Translations under genes and position numbers: made by a program
The notes under the pieces: generated by a model
Told to the model about the DNA's origin: nothing
Seen by the model: only the letters and a program-made list of their open reading frames with translations
Database searches by the model: none
Shown: one piece after another, positions 8,810-17,303 of the stretch
How the letters are laid out: every line of letters begins with the position of its first letter
How positions within the stretch are numbered: the first letter of the stretch is position 1
Assembly (NCBI GenBank): GCA_036498945.1
Contig: DASYEQ010000031.1
Location: 1 to 64,000 of the forward strand
From: JAQGMJ01 sp036498945
Lineage (GTDB): Bacteria > Pseudomonadota > Gammaproteobacteria > Burkholderiales > JAEUOS01
Length of the DNA stretch: 64,000 nucleotides
Direction of reading: 5' to 3'

Positions 8810-9130
8810 TTAGTAGCGCGGCACCGCGGGGTCGACTTCGCGCGACCAGGCGTCGGTGCCGCCGGCCAGGTTCTGCACCTTGAAGCCCTGCTGCTCGAGG
8901 AACAGCGCCACCTGCATGCTGCGCCCGCCGTGATGGCAGACGGCGACGATCTCGCGCTCGCTGTCCAGCTCGCCGGCGCGCGCCGGAATCTGCTGCATCG
9001 GGATCGACGTTACGCCCGGCAGGCTGGCTTTTTCCACTTCCCACGGCTCGCGTACGTCCAGCAGCAGCGGCTGCTCGCGCGAGGTATCGGCGAGCCAGTC
9101 GGCCAGCTCGCGCACACTCAATTGTTTCAT
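8810..9130 (-). CDS. Single-domain rhodanese (sulfurtransferase-like)
   Basis: 106 residues, one rhodanese domain. LLLDVREPWEVE is the conserved entry motif, and the active-site loop CHHGGRS keeps the catalytic cysteine (about residue 78) and the arginine. Single-domain rhodaneses carry persulfide sulfur; the acceptor here is unknown. It lies between pcm (11-base gap) and tolC, probably one operon. No signal peptide is seen, so it is likely cytoplasmic. Confidence 0.9.
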   Translation of the reverse strand: MKQLSVRELADWLADTSREQPLLLDVREPWEVEKASLPGVTSIPMQQIPARAGELDSEREIVAVCHHGGRSMQVALFLEQQGFKVQNLAGGTDAWSREVDPAVPRY

Positions 9131-9141
9131 TGGGGGACTCT

Positions 9142-9807
9142 TTAGAACTTGAAGCGCTTGGGCTGCGCGGCGTTGGCCAGCGGCGGGATCACCGTTTCGA
9201 ACAGCGTCACCGCCGCAACGCCGGCGCCATCCGCCGCGCGGGTATACAGGCGCGCCTGCATCACCGGCGCATCGCCCACCACGGCGAACAGGCGTCCGCC
9301 CGGCTTGAGCTGTGCCAGCAGGGTTTCCGGCAGCACCGGGGTGGAGGCACCCAGCACGATCACGTCGTACAGTTCCTGGCCGTAGCCGCGCGCGCCGTCA
9401 CCCTCGACCACGCGCACCTCCGAAAGGCCGGCCGTCTTCAGGTTTTCCTGCGCCTGCGCCTTCAGTTGCGGCTGGATCTCCACGCTCAGCACCGAATGGC
9501 AGCGATGCGCCAGCAGCGCCGCGAAATAACCCGAACCGGTGCCGATGTCCAGCGCGCGATCATGCGGCTTGCATTGCAGCTCCTGCAGCACGCGCGCTTC
9601 CATTTTCGGCGACCACATCGCCGTGCCGTGGCCCAGCGGAATCTCCATGTCGGTGAACGCCATCGCCTTCAGCGCAGCGGGCACGAAATCCTCGCGCTTG
9701 ACCACCCCGAGCAAATCCAGCACATCCTGGTCCAGCACATCCCAGGGGCGGATCTGCTGCTCGATCATGTTGAAACGGGCGCGGGCGACGTCGAAAGCGG
9801 CTTGCAT
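9142..9807 (-). CDS. pcm: Protein-L-isoaspartate O-methyltransferase
   Basis: 221 residues from the ATG at 9807, which fits the family better than the 247-residue open frame. It is a SAM-dependent enzyme repairing isoaspartyl damage. Motifs in order are NMIEQQIRPWDVLD (N-terminal substrate region), DIGTGSGYFAALLA (SAM motif I) and LKPGGRLFAVVGD. It heads the pcm/rhodanese/tolC run. Confidence 0.93.
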   Translation of the reverse strand: MQAAFDVARARFNMIEQQIRPWDVLDQDVLDLLGVVKREDFVPAALKAMAFTDMEIPLGHGTAMWSPKMEARVLQELQCKPHDRALDIGTGSGYFAALLAHRCHSVLSVEIQPQLKAQAQENLKTAGLSEVRVVEGDGARGYGQELYDVIVLGASTPVLPETLLAQLKPGGRLFAVVGDAPVMQARLYTRAADGAGVAAVTLFETVIPPLANAAQPKRFKF

Positions 9808-9982
9808 GGCGGCGGAATTCCGGAATAGGCGCGAGGATAGGCGCGAATAAGGCGGGGCGGCTGGCGCCGAACAGCGACAGTCCACCCGGGACAGGGCGGA
9901 ATTTTAGCATTGCGGCCGCCCCCGGGGCCCCGCAGACCGGGCGGGCTGCCGCCGAAACGGCCGGATAACCACCTGCGCAACG

Positions 9983-10008
9983 AAAAAGGGCGCCCGCAGG
10001 CGCCCTTT
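9983..10008 (-). terminator. Rho-independent terminator
   Basis: A 10-bp stem (AAAGGGCGCC/GGCGCCCTTT) with a 4-base loop. Read on the minus strand it runs into five T, so it ends the small membrane-protein gene at 10027-10176. Confidence 0.85.
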
Positions 10009-10026
10009 GTGCCGTATCCGGCGGCG

Positions 10027-10176
10027 TTACAGCGCTCGACGCCCGCTCACCAGGTTGATGACGATCATCACCAGCGCGATCACCAGCAACAGGTGGATCA
10101 GGCCGCCGGCGGTCACCGCGGTAACCAGACCCAGGCCCCACAACAGCAGCAGCACAATGGCAATAGTCAACAGCAT
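10027..10176 (-). CDS. Small lmo0937-family membrane protein
   Basis: 49 residues with two hydrophobic segments (about 1-20 and 25-43) and a short SGRRAL tail. The pattern MLLTIAIVLLLLWGLGL...GGLIHLLLVIALV matches the small lmo0937/DUF5670 membrane family, often stress-induced but without a known mechanism. A clear AAGGAG lies seven bases before the ATG at 10176, which rejects the longer upstream start. It is monocistronic, with its own terminator. Confidence 0.75.
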   Translation of the reverse strand: MLLTIAIVLLLLWGLGLVTAVTAGGLIHLLLVIALVMIVINLVSGRRAL

Positions 10177-10431
10177 GTCAGTCTCCTTGAAATCCGCGTT
10201 TGAGCCCCCGAACACCGAGGGACCATGGCACGCAGCTTAGGCCGGCCATCCCCCGCCCGCTGTAGGACAGGGCTGAGATGAGCGTCGGCATCCCACCGGC
10301 GCGCGCCCGTGTAGTGCCGGCGCCTACATGCTTTTCGTCCCCGGCTGACAGAGCGAAAAAGAGGCTTCCGCGAAACTTGCTTCATACGGCCGATGGCTTC
10401 TTCGGAAGCGGCCCAACATGAGGTAAACGCC

Positions 10432-10704
10432 ATGTCCAAACGCCTGTTGACCCTGTTCGTTTCCGCGCTGGCCCTGTCCGCCAGCGCCACCGCAATTGCG
10501 GCCCCCGGCACCCGCCAGGCGCCGAAGAATCTGCAGATCCAGACCCAGCAGAAGCACGCCACGGTGAAAAAGGTCAGCCAGTACCAAGACCAGACCACCG
10601 CCGCGGAAGAAAGCACTCATAACATCCGTGGCCATCGCAACGGCATCAACAACGACGCCGGCGTGCCCCCGTCCGGTGTGCCCAGCGAAACCATGAACGC
10701 CTGA
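10432..10704 (+). CDS. Small secreted hypothetical protein
   Basis: 90 residues from the ATG at 10432. Residues 1-24 (MSKRLL...AIAA) form a good Sec signal peptide. The mature part is short, polar and rich in Gln, Thr and Asn, with no cysteine and no domain I recognise. A strong terminator downstream suggests a real monocistronic gene. Function unknown; periplasmic or extracellular by inference. Confidence 0.6.
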   Translation: MSKRLLTLFVSALALSASATAIAAPGTRQAPKNLQIQTQQKHATVKKVSQYQDQTTAAEESTHNIRGHRNGINNDAGVPPSGVPSETMNA

Positions 10705-10795
10705 GCCTGACCCTCGCCGCCGACAATCACAATAAACAAAGGCGGCCCAGACCGCTGAAAACCAAAAACGCCAACAATAAGCAAGAAACGCGAAA

Positions 10796-10820
10796 GCCGC
10801 CCGTGGGGCGGCATTTTTTT
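10796..10820 (+). terminator. Rho-independent terminator
   Basis: A 7-bp GC stem (GCCGCCC/GGGCGGC) with a 3-base loop, then A and seven T. It ends the small secreted-protein gene about 90 bases upstream. Confidence 0.85.
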
Positions 10821-10948
10821 GCCCGTGTTGCGGGCATCGGCCGTGGTGAAAACGCCCGGCGCGCGCCGCGCCTAATCAAAGCCATAAACCGGCGGCGCGT
10901 GCCGCCTCCCCTACAATCGCCGCACAAACACAAAGGCTGTGGGGACAA

Positions 10949-12610
10949 ATGATCTGGGACACCATCATCGTCGGCGCCGGTGCCGCCGGCTGCGTGCTGG
11001 CCAACCGCCTTTCCGCGGGTGGCGAGGCCGTACTGCTGCTCGAAGCCGGGCGCGACACCCCGCCCGGCCAGGTGCCGGAAGACATTGCCGACCTGCATCC
11101 GCGTTCCTACGCCAACCCCGCCTACCAATGGCCCGACCTGAAAGTGCGCATGGGGGCGATTGCCGGCGGCAGCCAGGTCTCTTACCAGCAGGGCCGCATC
11201 ATGGGCGGCGGCGGCAGCCTGATGGGCATGGTGGCCCTGCGCGGCGCGCCCGAGGTCTACGACGGCTGGGGCCTGCCCGGCTGGAGCGCCGCCGAGGTGC
11301 TGCCGTATTTCAAGCGCATCGAAAACGACGCCGATTTCGGCGGTGAAGCGCACGGCAAGGGCGGCCCGATGAACATCCGCCGCTTTTTCCCAGAGGAGTG
11401 GCCCGCGTTCAACCGCGCCGTGCTGGCGGCGGCGAACGACCAGGGCATTCCCTACGCTACCGACCTGAACACTAATTTCGACGACGCCTGCGGTCCCTAT
11501 CCCCTCTCCAACACCACGGTGCGCGTCAATTCCGCCAGTGCCTATCTCGACGCCGCCACCCGCGCCCGCGCCAACCTGAAGATCCAGTGCGACACCACTG
11601 TCCTGCGCCTGCGTTTCGACGGCCGGCGTTGCATCGGCGTCACCACGCTGACCGGCGGCACGCGCACCGACCACGAGGCCCGCCGCGTCATCGTCGCCGC
11701 CGGCGGCATCCATTCGCCCGCCGTGCTGCTGCGCTCCGGCATCGGCCCCGGCGCCGAGTTGCAGCAACTTGGCATCCCTGTGGTGGCCGACCTCCCCGGC
11801 GTCGGCCGCAACCTGATGAATCATCCCGTGGTCTATCTCGCCGCACACCTGAAACCCGCAGCGCGCCAGAGCCACGCCCTGCACGCCCAGTTCATCACCG
11901 GCTTGCGCTTTTCCACCGGGCTCGAATCCGCCGTGCGCGCCGAGATGCAGATGATGGTGATGAACAAATCCTCCTGGCACGGGGTCGGCCACGGCATCGG
12001 CGCCCTCGGGGTCATCCTCAACCACCCGGAATCGCGCGGCGCCGTGCAACTCGCTTCGCCCGACCCGCACGTACGCCCGCGCATCGACTTCAATTTTTTC
12101 GCCGACCCGCGCGACCGCAAGCGCATGGTGATCGGCATGGCAAAAGCGGTGTCGCTGATGCACCACCCCGCCGTACGCGCCGTGCGCAATGAGACCTTCG
12201 CCCAGGGCTACTCCGAATGGGTACGCCGCCTGAACGACCCTACGCCGATCAACAACACCATCAGCAGGACCCTGGCCGCCATCCTCGATGGTCCCGCCTG
12301 GCTGCGCCAGGCCGCGCTGCACAACCTGATCAGGGTCGGCGAGACCGACGAAGCCGTGATGCAGACCGAAGCCTGGCAGGACGCCATGGTCGGCGAGCGC
12401 ACCTTCTCCACCTATCACCCCAGCGGCAGTTGCCGCATGGGTGGTGACGACGACCCGCTGGCGGTGCAGGACGCGCGCTGCAATGTGCGCGGCGTCGACA
12501 GCCTGCACGTCATCGACTGCTCCGCCATGCCGCGCATCTCGCGCTGCAATACCCACCTGCCGACCATGATGGTGGCCGAGCGCGCCGCCGATTTCCTGCT
12601 GCAACACTGA
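10949..12610 (+). CDS. GMC family FAD-dependent oxidoreductase (choline/alcohol dehydrogenase-like)
   Basis: 553 residues. The N-terminal VGAGAAGCVLANRL is the FAD-binding Rossmann motif, with a matching LLLEAG strand end. The GMC signature regions follow (GGGGSLMGMVALRG and VIVAAGGIHSPAVLLRSGIG). The C-terminal YHPSGSCRMG carries the conserved active-site histidine, and N-T-H in the last motif supplies the second polar residue. GMC enzymes oxidise primary alcohols; the substrate cannot be read. A GST-family gene follows 14 bases later. Confidence 0.9.
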   Translation: MIWDTIIVGAGAAGCVLANRLSAGGEAVLLLEAGRDTPPGQVPEDIADLHPRSYANPAYQWPDLKVRMGAIAGGSQVSYQQGRIMGGGGSLMGMVALRGAPEVYDGWGLPGWSAAEVLPYFKRIENDADFGGEAHGKGGPMNIRRFFPEEWPAFNRAVLAAANDQGIPYATDLNTNFDDACGPYPLSNTTVRVNSASAYLDAATRARANLKIQCDTTVLRLRFDGRRCIGVTTLTGGTRTDHEARRVIVAAGGIHSPAVLLRSGIGPGAELQQLGIPVVADLPGVGRNLMNHPVVYLAAHLKPAARQSHALHAQFITGLRFSTGLESAVRAEMQMMVMNKSSWHGVGHGIGALGVILNHPESRGAVQLASPDPHVRPRIDFNFFADPRDRKRMVIGMAKAVSLMHHPAVRAVRNETFAQGYSEWVRRLNDPTPINNTISRTLAAILDGPAWLRQAALHNLIRVGETDEAVMQTEAWQDAMVGERTFSTYHPSGSCRMGGDDDPLAVQDARCNVRGVDSLHVIDCSAMPRISRCNTHLPTMMVAERAADFLLQH

Positions 12611-12624
12611 CCCCTAGAGACCCG

Positions 12625-13272
12625 ATGAAACTCACACTCGCCTACTCCCCTGTCGCTTGCTCCCTGGTTCCCTACATCCTGCTCACCGAGGCCGGCGCGC
12701 CTTTCGACACCCTGACGGTGAACCTGAAAAAAGGCGAAAACAACAGCCCTGCCTACCGCCGCATCAACCCCAAGCAGCGTGTTCCCGCCCTGATCATCGA
12801 CGGCGACCCGCTGACCGAGAACACCGCCATCCAGCTCTGGATCGCCCATCAATACCCGCAGGCCCGGCTGATGCCCGGGGCCGGCACGCTGGATTACTTC
12901 AGGGCCGTCTCCCTCATGGCCTGGTGCGCCGCGGGCATTCACCCCAAGCTCACCCAGCAGGCCCGCCCCGAGCGCTATTGCGACCTGCCCGGCACTGCCG
13001 ACAACGTGCGTGCCCACGGCTCGCATTCCGCCTTCGAATACTTCCAGCTCGCCGATGACATGCTCGCCGGCCGTGAATGGTTCTTCGACCACTTCACCTG
13101 CGCCGACGCCTATTTCTATTGGTGCTTCCGCCGCGGTACGCTGTTCGGGCCCGACACCGCCGGTTTCAAGAACTGCACCGCTCACCGCGAACGCGTGGAA
13201 GGGCGCCCCAGCGTGCAAAAGCTGCTGGCCTATGAAAAGCAGGTGCAGGCCGAATTTGCCGCGGCGGCGTGA
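12625..13272 (+). CDS. Glutathione S-transferase family protein
   Basis: 215 residues. The N-terminal thioredoxin-like domain begins MKLTLAYSPVACSLVP, where bacterial beta-class GSTs carry their catalytic Ser/Cys, and contains RVPALIIDG and the glutathione-binding LTENTAI. An all-alpha C-terminal domain follows. Probably cotranscribed with the GMC oxidoreductase, suggesting joint handling of a reactive alcohol or aldehyde, which is inference. Confidence 0.85.
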   Translation: MKLTLAYSPVACSLVPYILLTEAGAPFDTLTVNLKKGENNSPAYRRINPKQRVPALIIDGDPLTENTAIQLWIAHQYPQARLMPGAGTLDYFRAVSLMAWCAAGIHPKLTQQARPERYCDLPGTADNVRAHGSHSAFEYFQLADDMLAGREWFFDHFTCADAYFYWCFRRGTLFGPDTAGFKNCTAHRERVEGRPSVQKLLAYEKQVQAEFAAAA

Positions 13273-13390
13273 GCGGCGCGGTCATCCGCGCGCCAGGCTC
13301 GACCGTTAAGGACACACGCGCGACATGGTAGGGTTGCACCCTGTGCCGCACGCCAGTCTTATACCGTTGCCAACCCCAAGGAGAAGAACC

Positions 13391-13762
13391 ATGTCCAAGA
13401 TCACTCTCGCCCTCATCGCCAGCCTGTGCCTGGCCGGTGCCGCCTACGCCCAACCCAAGGCCGCCCCCGGCGCCGCCGGCACCCCCGGCGCCCCGGTCCA
13501 GCAAGTGACCGAAGCCACCAAGGCCGCCACCTCCACCGCGCCTGCCGCCGGCGACAGTTGCGAAGCCAAGGCTGTAGACAAGAACGGCAAGCCCCTCGCC
13601 GGTGCCGCCAAGACTTCCTTCATGAAAAAGTGCGGTACTGACGGCGCCGCCGCCGCCAAGGCCTGCGAAGCCAAGGCCACCGGCAAGGACGGCAAGCCGC
13701 TGGCCGGCGCGGCGAAATCCTCCTTCATGAAGAAGTGCCAGGCCGACGGCGCCAAGGGTTAA
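13391..13762 (+). CDS. Secreted protein with two PsiF repeats
   Basis: 123 residues. Residues 1-20 (MSKITL...AAYA) are a signal peptide, followed by an Ala/Pro-rich linker. Two near-identical repeats of the form CEAKA-KxGKPLAGAAK-SFMKKC each keep their paired cysteines, matching the PsiF repeat family first seen in phosphate-starvation responses. The ATG at 13391 has AGGAGA eight bases upstream. No Pho box was recognised. Biochemical role unknown. Confidence 0.85.
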   Translation: MSKITLALIASLCLAGAAYAQPKAAPGAAGTPGAPVQQVTEATKAATSTAPAAGDSCEAKAVDKNGKPLAGAAKTSFMKKCGTDGAAAAKACEAKATGKDGKPLAGAAKSSFMKKCQADGAKG

Positions 13763-13848
13763 GGCGCCAGCGTATTACCCTCGGCGCGCCGCTCGCGCCG
13801 GGGACGCCGCTGCTTCTGAGCCGCGGTGCCGGATCACAACCGGCCCGC

Positions 13849-14475
13849 TCAAGGCGCGCCGGCAAAATGCATGAAGCTGAACACCAGAATCATCAAGCCG
13901 GTGATCAGTTGCAGTAGCGTCAGAAAAGACTTGATTGCGCCGACCGAGTGGCCCTCGCGCAGCACCAGCGATTGCACACGTGGCGAGAGGCGGATCGCGG
14001 TTGAAAATGCGAAGGCAAGGAAGCATGCCAGCGCGAAATACAGCCCCGGTACATGTGAACTCCGCGTAGCGCCTGGTGGAAACTCCAGCATCATGAGGAG
14101 GTTCCAGACCACTACGCTGCCGATCACCACGCTCCATCGCAACGGCATGCCCTTGGCGCGGGGCGTGGAGGCGGGCGTCCCGTGAGCGACAAATCCGCTT
14201 TCCGCGATCTTGCGGAGCACGCGGTCGCGACCTCCGACGCACCAGAAGATTACTTTTTCAGGGTAGTCGCTGCGGTTATGCACGATGCGGATGCCGCTGG
14301 AGAGCAAAGGAATGCTGCCTTCCTTCTCCAGCGCGATCACCTGCTCCGGGCTGAACTCGTAGCTGCCGAGCGTTTTGAGCGTCAGGCGCCCAGCCGTCAC
14401 GGAAAGCCGGGCAAAAGGCCAACTGGCGTTGATCCAGCCGATCCTCGAGCCGCCGGTGAACGAAACAGGATTCAT
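13849..14475 (-). CDS. Hypothetical membrane protein with N-terminal PH-like segment
   Basis: 208 residues. The first ~110 are beta-rich and soluble (LTLKTLGSYEFSPEQVIALEKEG), resembling bacterial PH/GRAM-type domains. Three hydrophobic helices follow at about 116-134, 145-163 and 183-205. I do not recognise a named family. It stands alone, convergent with the PsiF-repeat gene and 53 bases downstream of the LysR gene. Function unknown. Confidence 0.6.
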   Translation of the reverse strand: MNPVSFTGGSRIGWINASWPFARLSVTAGRLTLKTLGSYEFSPEQVIALEKEGSIPLLSSGIRIVHNRSDYPEKVIFWCVGGRDRVLRKIAESGFVAHGTPASTPRAKGMPLRWSVVIGSVVVWNLLMMLEFPPGATRSSHVPGLYFALACFLAFAFSTAIRLSPRVQSLVLREGHSVGAIKSFLTLLQLITGLMILVFSFMHFAGAP

Positions 14476-14528
14476 TTTCTTGTTCTGTATCTGTCTGAGC
14501 GGGAGATTTTACTGCTGCTGCTGCCCCC

Positions 14529-15461
14529 TCAGGCGGCGCGCCGCCCGCGCTTGCGCGTGCCCTCGCCGCGCGGCGCTTCGCCCGCCAGCCGCGCCTGCAT
14601 CGCCTCCAGCGTTTCAGCCAGGTAGGCCGACAGCACCGCGATGCGCGCCACGCCGCGCAAGTCCGGGTGCGAAAGGATCCACACATCGGTGGTGAGTTCC
14701 TGGATCGGCGGCGCCAGGCGCGTCAGGCCAGCCCGCGCATCACCGAAAAAGCACGGCAGGATGGCCGCTCCCAGGCCTTCCTGCACCGCCTCGCAAAGGC
14801 CGCGCAGGGAGTTGGTGCGAAAGGCGACGCGGCCGCGGCGCTCCAGGCGCTCCAGCCATTTGCGCGTGCCGTGATGCAGGAAAGCCTCGTCGAGCACGCC
14901 CCAGTCGAGCTCCTCCAGCACCGCGCTGCGCCGGGAAGCGCGGCGCGCTGATGCGATGTACGGCGCATAGGCGATGCGCCCGAGCTTACGCGCGATCAGG
15001 TGAGGCGGCGGGTCGGCCAGGCGGATCGCCACGTCGGCGGTATGCCGGTTCAGCCCGACCGGGTCGTTGGCAAACACCAGGTGGACGATCACGTCCGCAA
15101 AGCGCTCGCGAAAGCCGCGCAACAGCGGCAGCAGCAGGAAGGAGCCGAATGCCTCCGGGCAGGCGAGGGTGACTTCGCCCGCCGGCCGGGCCTCCGCGCC
15201 GCCGATCTGCGCCAGCACGCTGTGCGCCTCGCTTTCGATGCGCTCGGCCGCCAGCGCCATCGACACGCCCGCCGGGGTGGGTGAATAGCGGCCGGCGACG
15301 CGCTCGAACAGGTGCGCGCCCAGCTGCTTTTCCAGCGCCCGCAAACGGCGAAACGCCGTCGCGTGGGCGATACCCAGGTGGCGCGCCGCCCCCATCAGGC
15401 TGCCCGCATTGCGGATCGCCAGGATCAGGGTGAAATCGTTCAGGCTGGCGGGCGTTTGCAT
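14529..15461 (-). CDS. LysR family transcriptional regulator
   Basis: 310 residues. An N-terminal winged helix-turn-helix (about 7-65) contains SLMGAARHLGIAHATAFRRLRALEKQ, and a periplasmic-binding-like effector domain follows. It is divergent from the AhpD-like gene over a 97-base region with direct TTTGCAAATA repeats, so it likely controls that gene, the Bug gene after it and itself. The co-inducer is unknown. The tail TRKRGRR is unusually basic. Confidence 0.92.
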   Translation of the reverse strand: MQTPASLNDFTLILAIRNAGSLMGAARHLGIAHATAFRRLRALEKQLGAHLFERVAGRYSPTPAGVSMALAAERIESEAHSVLAQIGGAEARPAGEVTLACPEAFGSFLLLPLLRGFRERFADVIVHLVFANDPVGLNRHTADVAIRLADPPPHLIARKLGRIAYAPYIASARRASRRSAVLEELDWGVLDEAFLHHGTRKWLERLERRGRVAFRTNSLRGLCEAVQEGLGAAILPCFFGDARAGLTRLAPPIQELTTDVWILSHPDLRGVARIAVLSAYLAETLEAMQARLAGEAPRGEGTRKRGRRAA

Positions 15462-15462
15462 T

Positions 15463-15506
15463 TTTGCAAATATCTCTTACCGAATTGGTGAGTACCTTTG
15501 CAAATA
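15463..15506. promoter_or_regulatory. Candidate LysR operator: direct TTTGCAAATA repeats
   Basis: TTTGCAAATA occurs at 15463-15472 and again at 15497-15506, 34 bases apart. Each contains the palindrome TTTGCAAA. Between them lies a partly symmetrical CTCTTACC/GGTGAG. The AT-rich block fills the gap between the LysR start (15461) and the divergent gene (15559), as expected for LysR-type control. Binding is inferred. Confidence 0.5.
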
Positions 15507-15558
15507 GTAGCACCCTATACTTTGAGCGCACCCACCCGGGAAATCCAAAGGAGCCGTG

Positions 15559-16215
15559 ATGAGCAAGCAGAGAATCAGCTATGTCGAACTGAGCCAGATG
15601 GACGAAAAGATGCGCGCCGAAATGGAGCGCTGCCAGCGCGAAGGCACGCCGCGCCCGGAAAGCTCGGCCATCCGCGCGCATGTGAAGGCCTGCTTCTGGT
15701 TCTTCGCCGAATCGTGGAACAACATCTTCCGCAACGGCGTGCTCGACCACTCGATCAAGGAACTGTGCCGCCTGTTCGTTTCGCGCACCGTGCAATGCGA
15801 ATACTGCGGCAACCAGCGCTCGGTGAAATCGACCAGCAGCGGCTCCCTGGCCGAAGGCCACGTCGACGACCTGCTGAACTACGAAAAGTCGACCCGCTAC
15901 ACCGAGCGCCAGAAGGCCGCGCTTTCCTACGCCGACGCCATCACCTGGCGCCTGGATACCGACGACGCCTTCTGGGACCGCCTGCACCGCCATTTCACCG
16001 AGCCCGAGCTGGTCGAACTGGGCTGCATGATCGGCCTCACCATGGGGCAGCAAAGCTGGCTGCGCCTGCTCAATATCGAGCATCACCAGGTGCTGCCCGG
16101 CACCGCCGCCTCGATGGCGCCCGGCTACGAAGACTTCGCGACCCTTGCCAAGACCAAGGCCTCCGACGACTATTGGGCCAAGAGCGCGGTGGCAAAAGCA
16201 AAAGAAGCGGCCTGA
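15559..16215 (+). CDS. Carboxymuconolactone decarboxylase / AhpD-like family protein
   Basis: 218 residues, all-alpha. The motif CEYCGNQRSV is the CxxC redox pair of the AhpD-like/CMD family, and the later helix GLTMGQQSWLRLLN fits the same fold. Members include peroxidase partners and gamma-carboxymuconolactone decarboxylases; the CxxC favours a redox role. ATG 15559 is chosen over GTG 15556 because AAGGAG lies five bases upstream. First gene of the LysR-controlled island. Confidence 0.82.
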   Translation: MSKQRISYVELSQMDEKMRAEMERCQREGTPRPESSAIRAHVKACFWFFAESWNNIFRNGVLDHSIKELCRLFVSRTVQCEYCGNQRSVKSTSSGSLAEGHVDDLLNYEKSTRYTERQKAALSYADAITWRLDTDDAFWDRLHRHFTEPELVELGCMIGLTMGQQSWLRLLNIEHHQVLPGTAASMAPGYEDFATLAKTKASDDYWAKSAVAKAKEAA

Positions 16216-16221
16216 TCTTCC

Positions 16222-16243
16222 GGCGGCGCATGCATGCGCCGCC
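16222..16243. repeat. Perfect 22-bp palindrome
   Basis: GGCGGCGCATG followed at once by its exact reverse complement, seven bases after the AhpD-like gene stop and ahead of the Bug gene. As RNA it forms a 9-bp hairpin with a UGCA loop, followed only by a weak TCTTGCTT. It could be a weak terminator or a stabilising stem in the operon mRNA. Confidence 0.7.
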
Positions 16244-16288
16244 TCTTGCTTGCGGCAGTGGAAAGAAACCTCGACCCGGAGAGACCTC

Positions 16289-17263
16289 ATGACACTGCCG
16301 CCCAACCCCGCGCGCCGCACCCTCCTCGGGGCGGCGCTCGCCGCGCTGCTCACGCCGCCGGCCTTCGCCCAAGGCTACCCGTCCGGCCCGGTGAAGCTGA
16401 TCGTGCCCTTCACCCCCGGCAGTGCCACCGACGTGCTGGCGCGCATTTTCGGCGAACGCATGGCCGCCTCATTGGGCCAGGCGGTGCTGGTGGAAAACCG
16501 CCCGGGCGCCGGCGGCACCATTGGCGCGGCCATCGTCGCCAAGTCGCCGCCCGACGGCCTCACCCTCGCCGTGGTGGCCACCGGCCACGTCGTCAACCCG
16601 GTGCTGTTCAAGGATTTGCCCTACGACACGCTGAAAGACTTCGCCGCCATCGCGCCGCTCGGCAGCTACCCCAACGTGCTGGTGACCGCGCCCGCCACCG
16701 GCATCAAGAGCGTGCAGGAGCTGATCGCCCAGGCCAGGGCCAGGCCCGGCGTGTTCAACTACTGCACCGCCGGCATCGGCAGCGCCGCGCACATCAATTC
16801 GCAAAAGCTGATTGCCGCCACCGGCATCGAGGCGACCCACATTCCCCTTAAGGGCGCCGGCGAGATTTTGTCGGAAACCATGAGCGGCCGCTGCCAGTTC
16901 AGCTGGGCGCCGCTGGTCTCCAGCCTGGGCGCGGTCAAGAGCGGCAAGCTGGTGGCCCTGGCCATGAGCTCGGCCGCGCGCTCCGCCGCCATGCCTGATG
17001 TGCCGACGATCGCCGAAGCTGGCGTGCCCGGCGCCGAGTTCACCTTCTGGGTCGGCCTGCTCGCCCCGGCCGGAACGCCGCGCGACATCGTCTCCCGCCT
17101 CAACGCCGAAGTGCTCAAGGCCGCCCAGTCTCCCGAACTGAAGCAGCGCCTGACGACCCTGGGCGCCGAGCCAATGCCGATGTCCCCCGCCGAGTTCGAC
17201 GCCATGCTGCGTCGCGACTACGAAACCCTCGGGCGGGTGATGCGGGGCGCGGCGAAGACCTGA
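16289..17263 (+). CDS. Bug/TctC family tripartite tricarboxylate-type substrate-binding protein
   Basis: 324 residues. The N-terminus has RR ahead of a hydrophobic core and ends AFAQ, a Sec- or Tat-like export signal. The Bug fold signatures are present: YPSGPVKLIVPFTPGSATDVLAR, then ENRPGAGGTIGA. Such proteins bind carboxylates in the periplasm and are greatly expanded in Burkholderiales; no membrane TctA/TctB genes are nearby. It follows the AhpD-like gene and is convergent with a cyclase gene, suggesting an aromatic or organic-acid ligand, by inference. Confidence 0.9.
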   Translation: MTLPPNPARRTLLGAALAALLTPPAFAQGYPSGPVKLIVPFTPGSATDVLARIFGERMAASLGQAVLVENRPGAGGTIGAAIVAKSPPDGLTLAVVATGHVVNPVLFKDLPYDTLKDFAAIAPLGSYPNVLVTAPATGIKSVQELIAQARARPGVFNYCTAGIGSAAHINSQKLIAATGIEATHIPLKGAGEILSETMSGRCQFSWAPLVSSLGAVKSGKLVALAMSSAARSAAMPDVPTIAEAGVPGAEFTFWVGLLAPAGTPRDIVSRLNAEVLKAAQSPELKQRLTTLGAEPMPMSPAEFDAMLRRDYETLGRVMRGAAKT

Positions 17264-17303
17264 ACGCGAAGCGCCGGGATTGTGCCCGGCGCCTCGCATT
17301 TCG

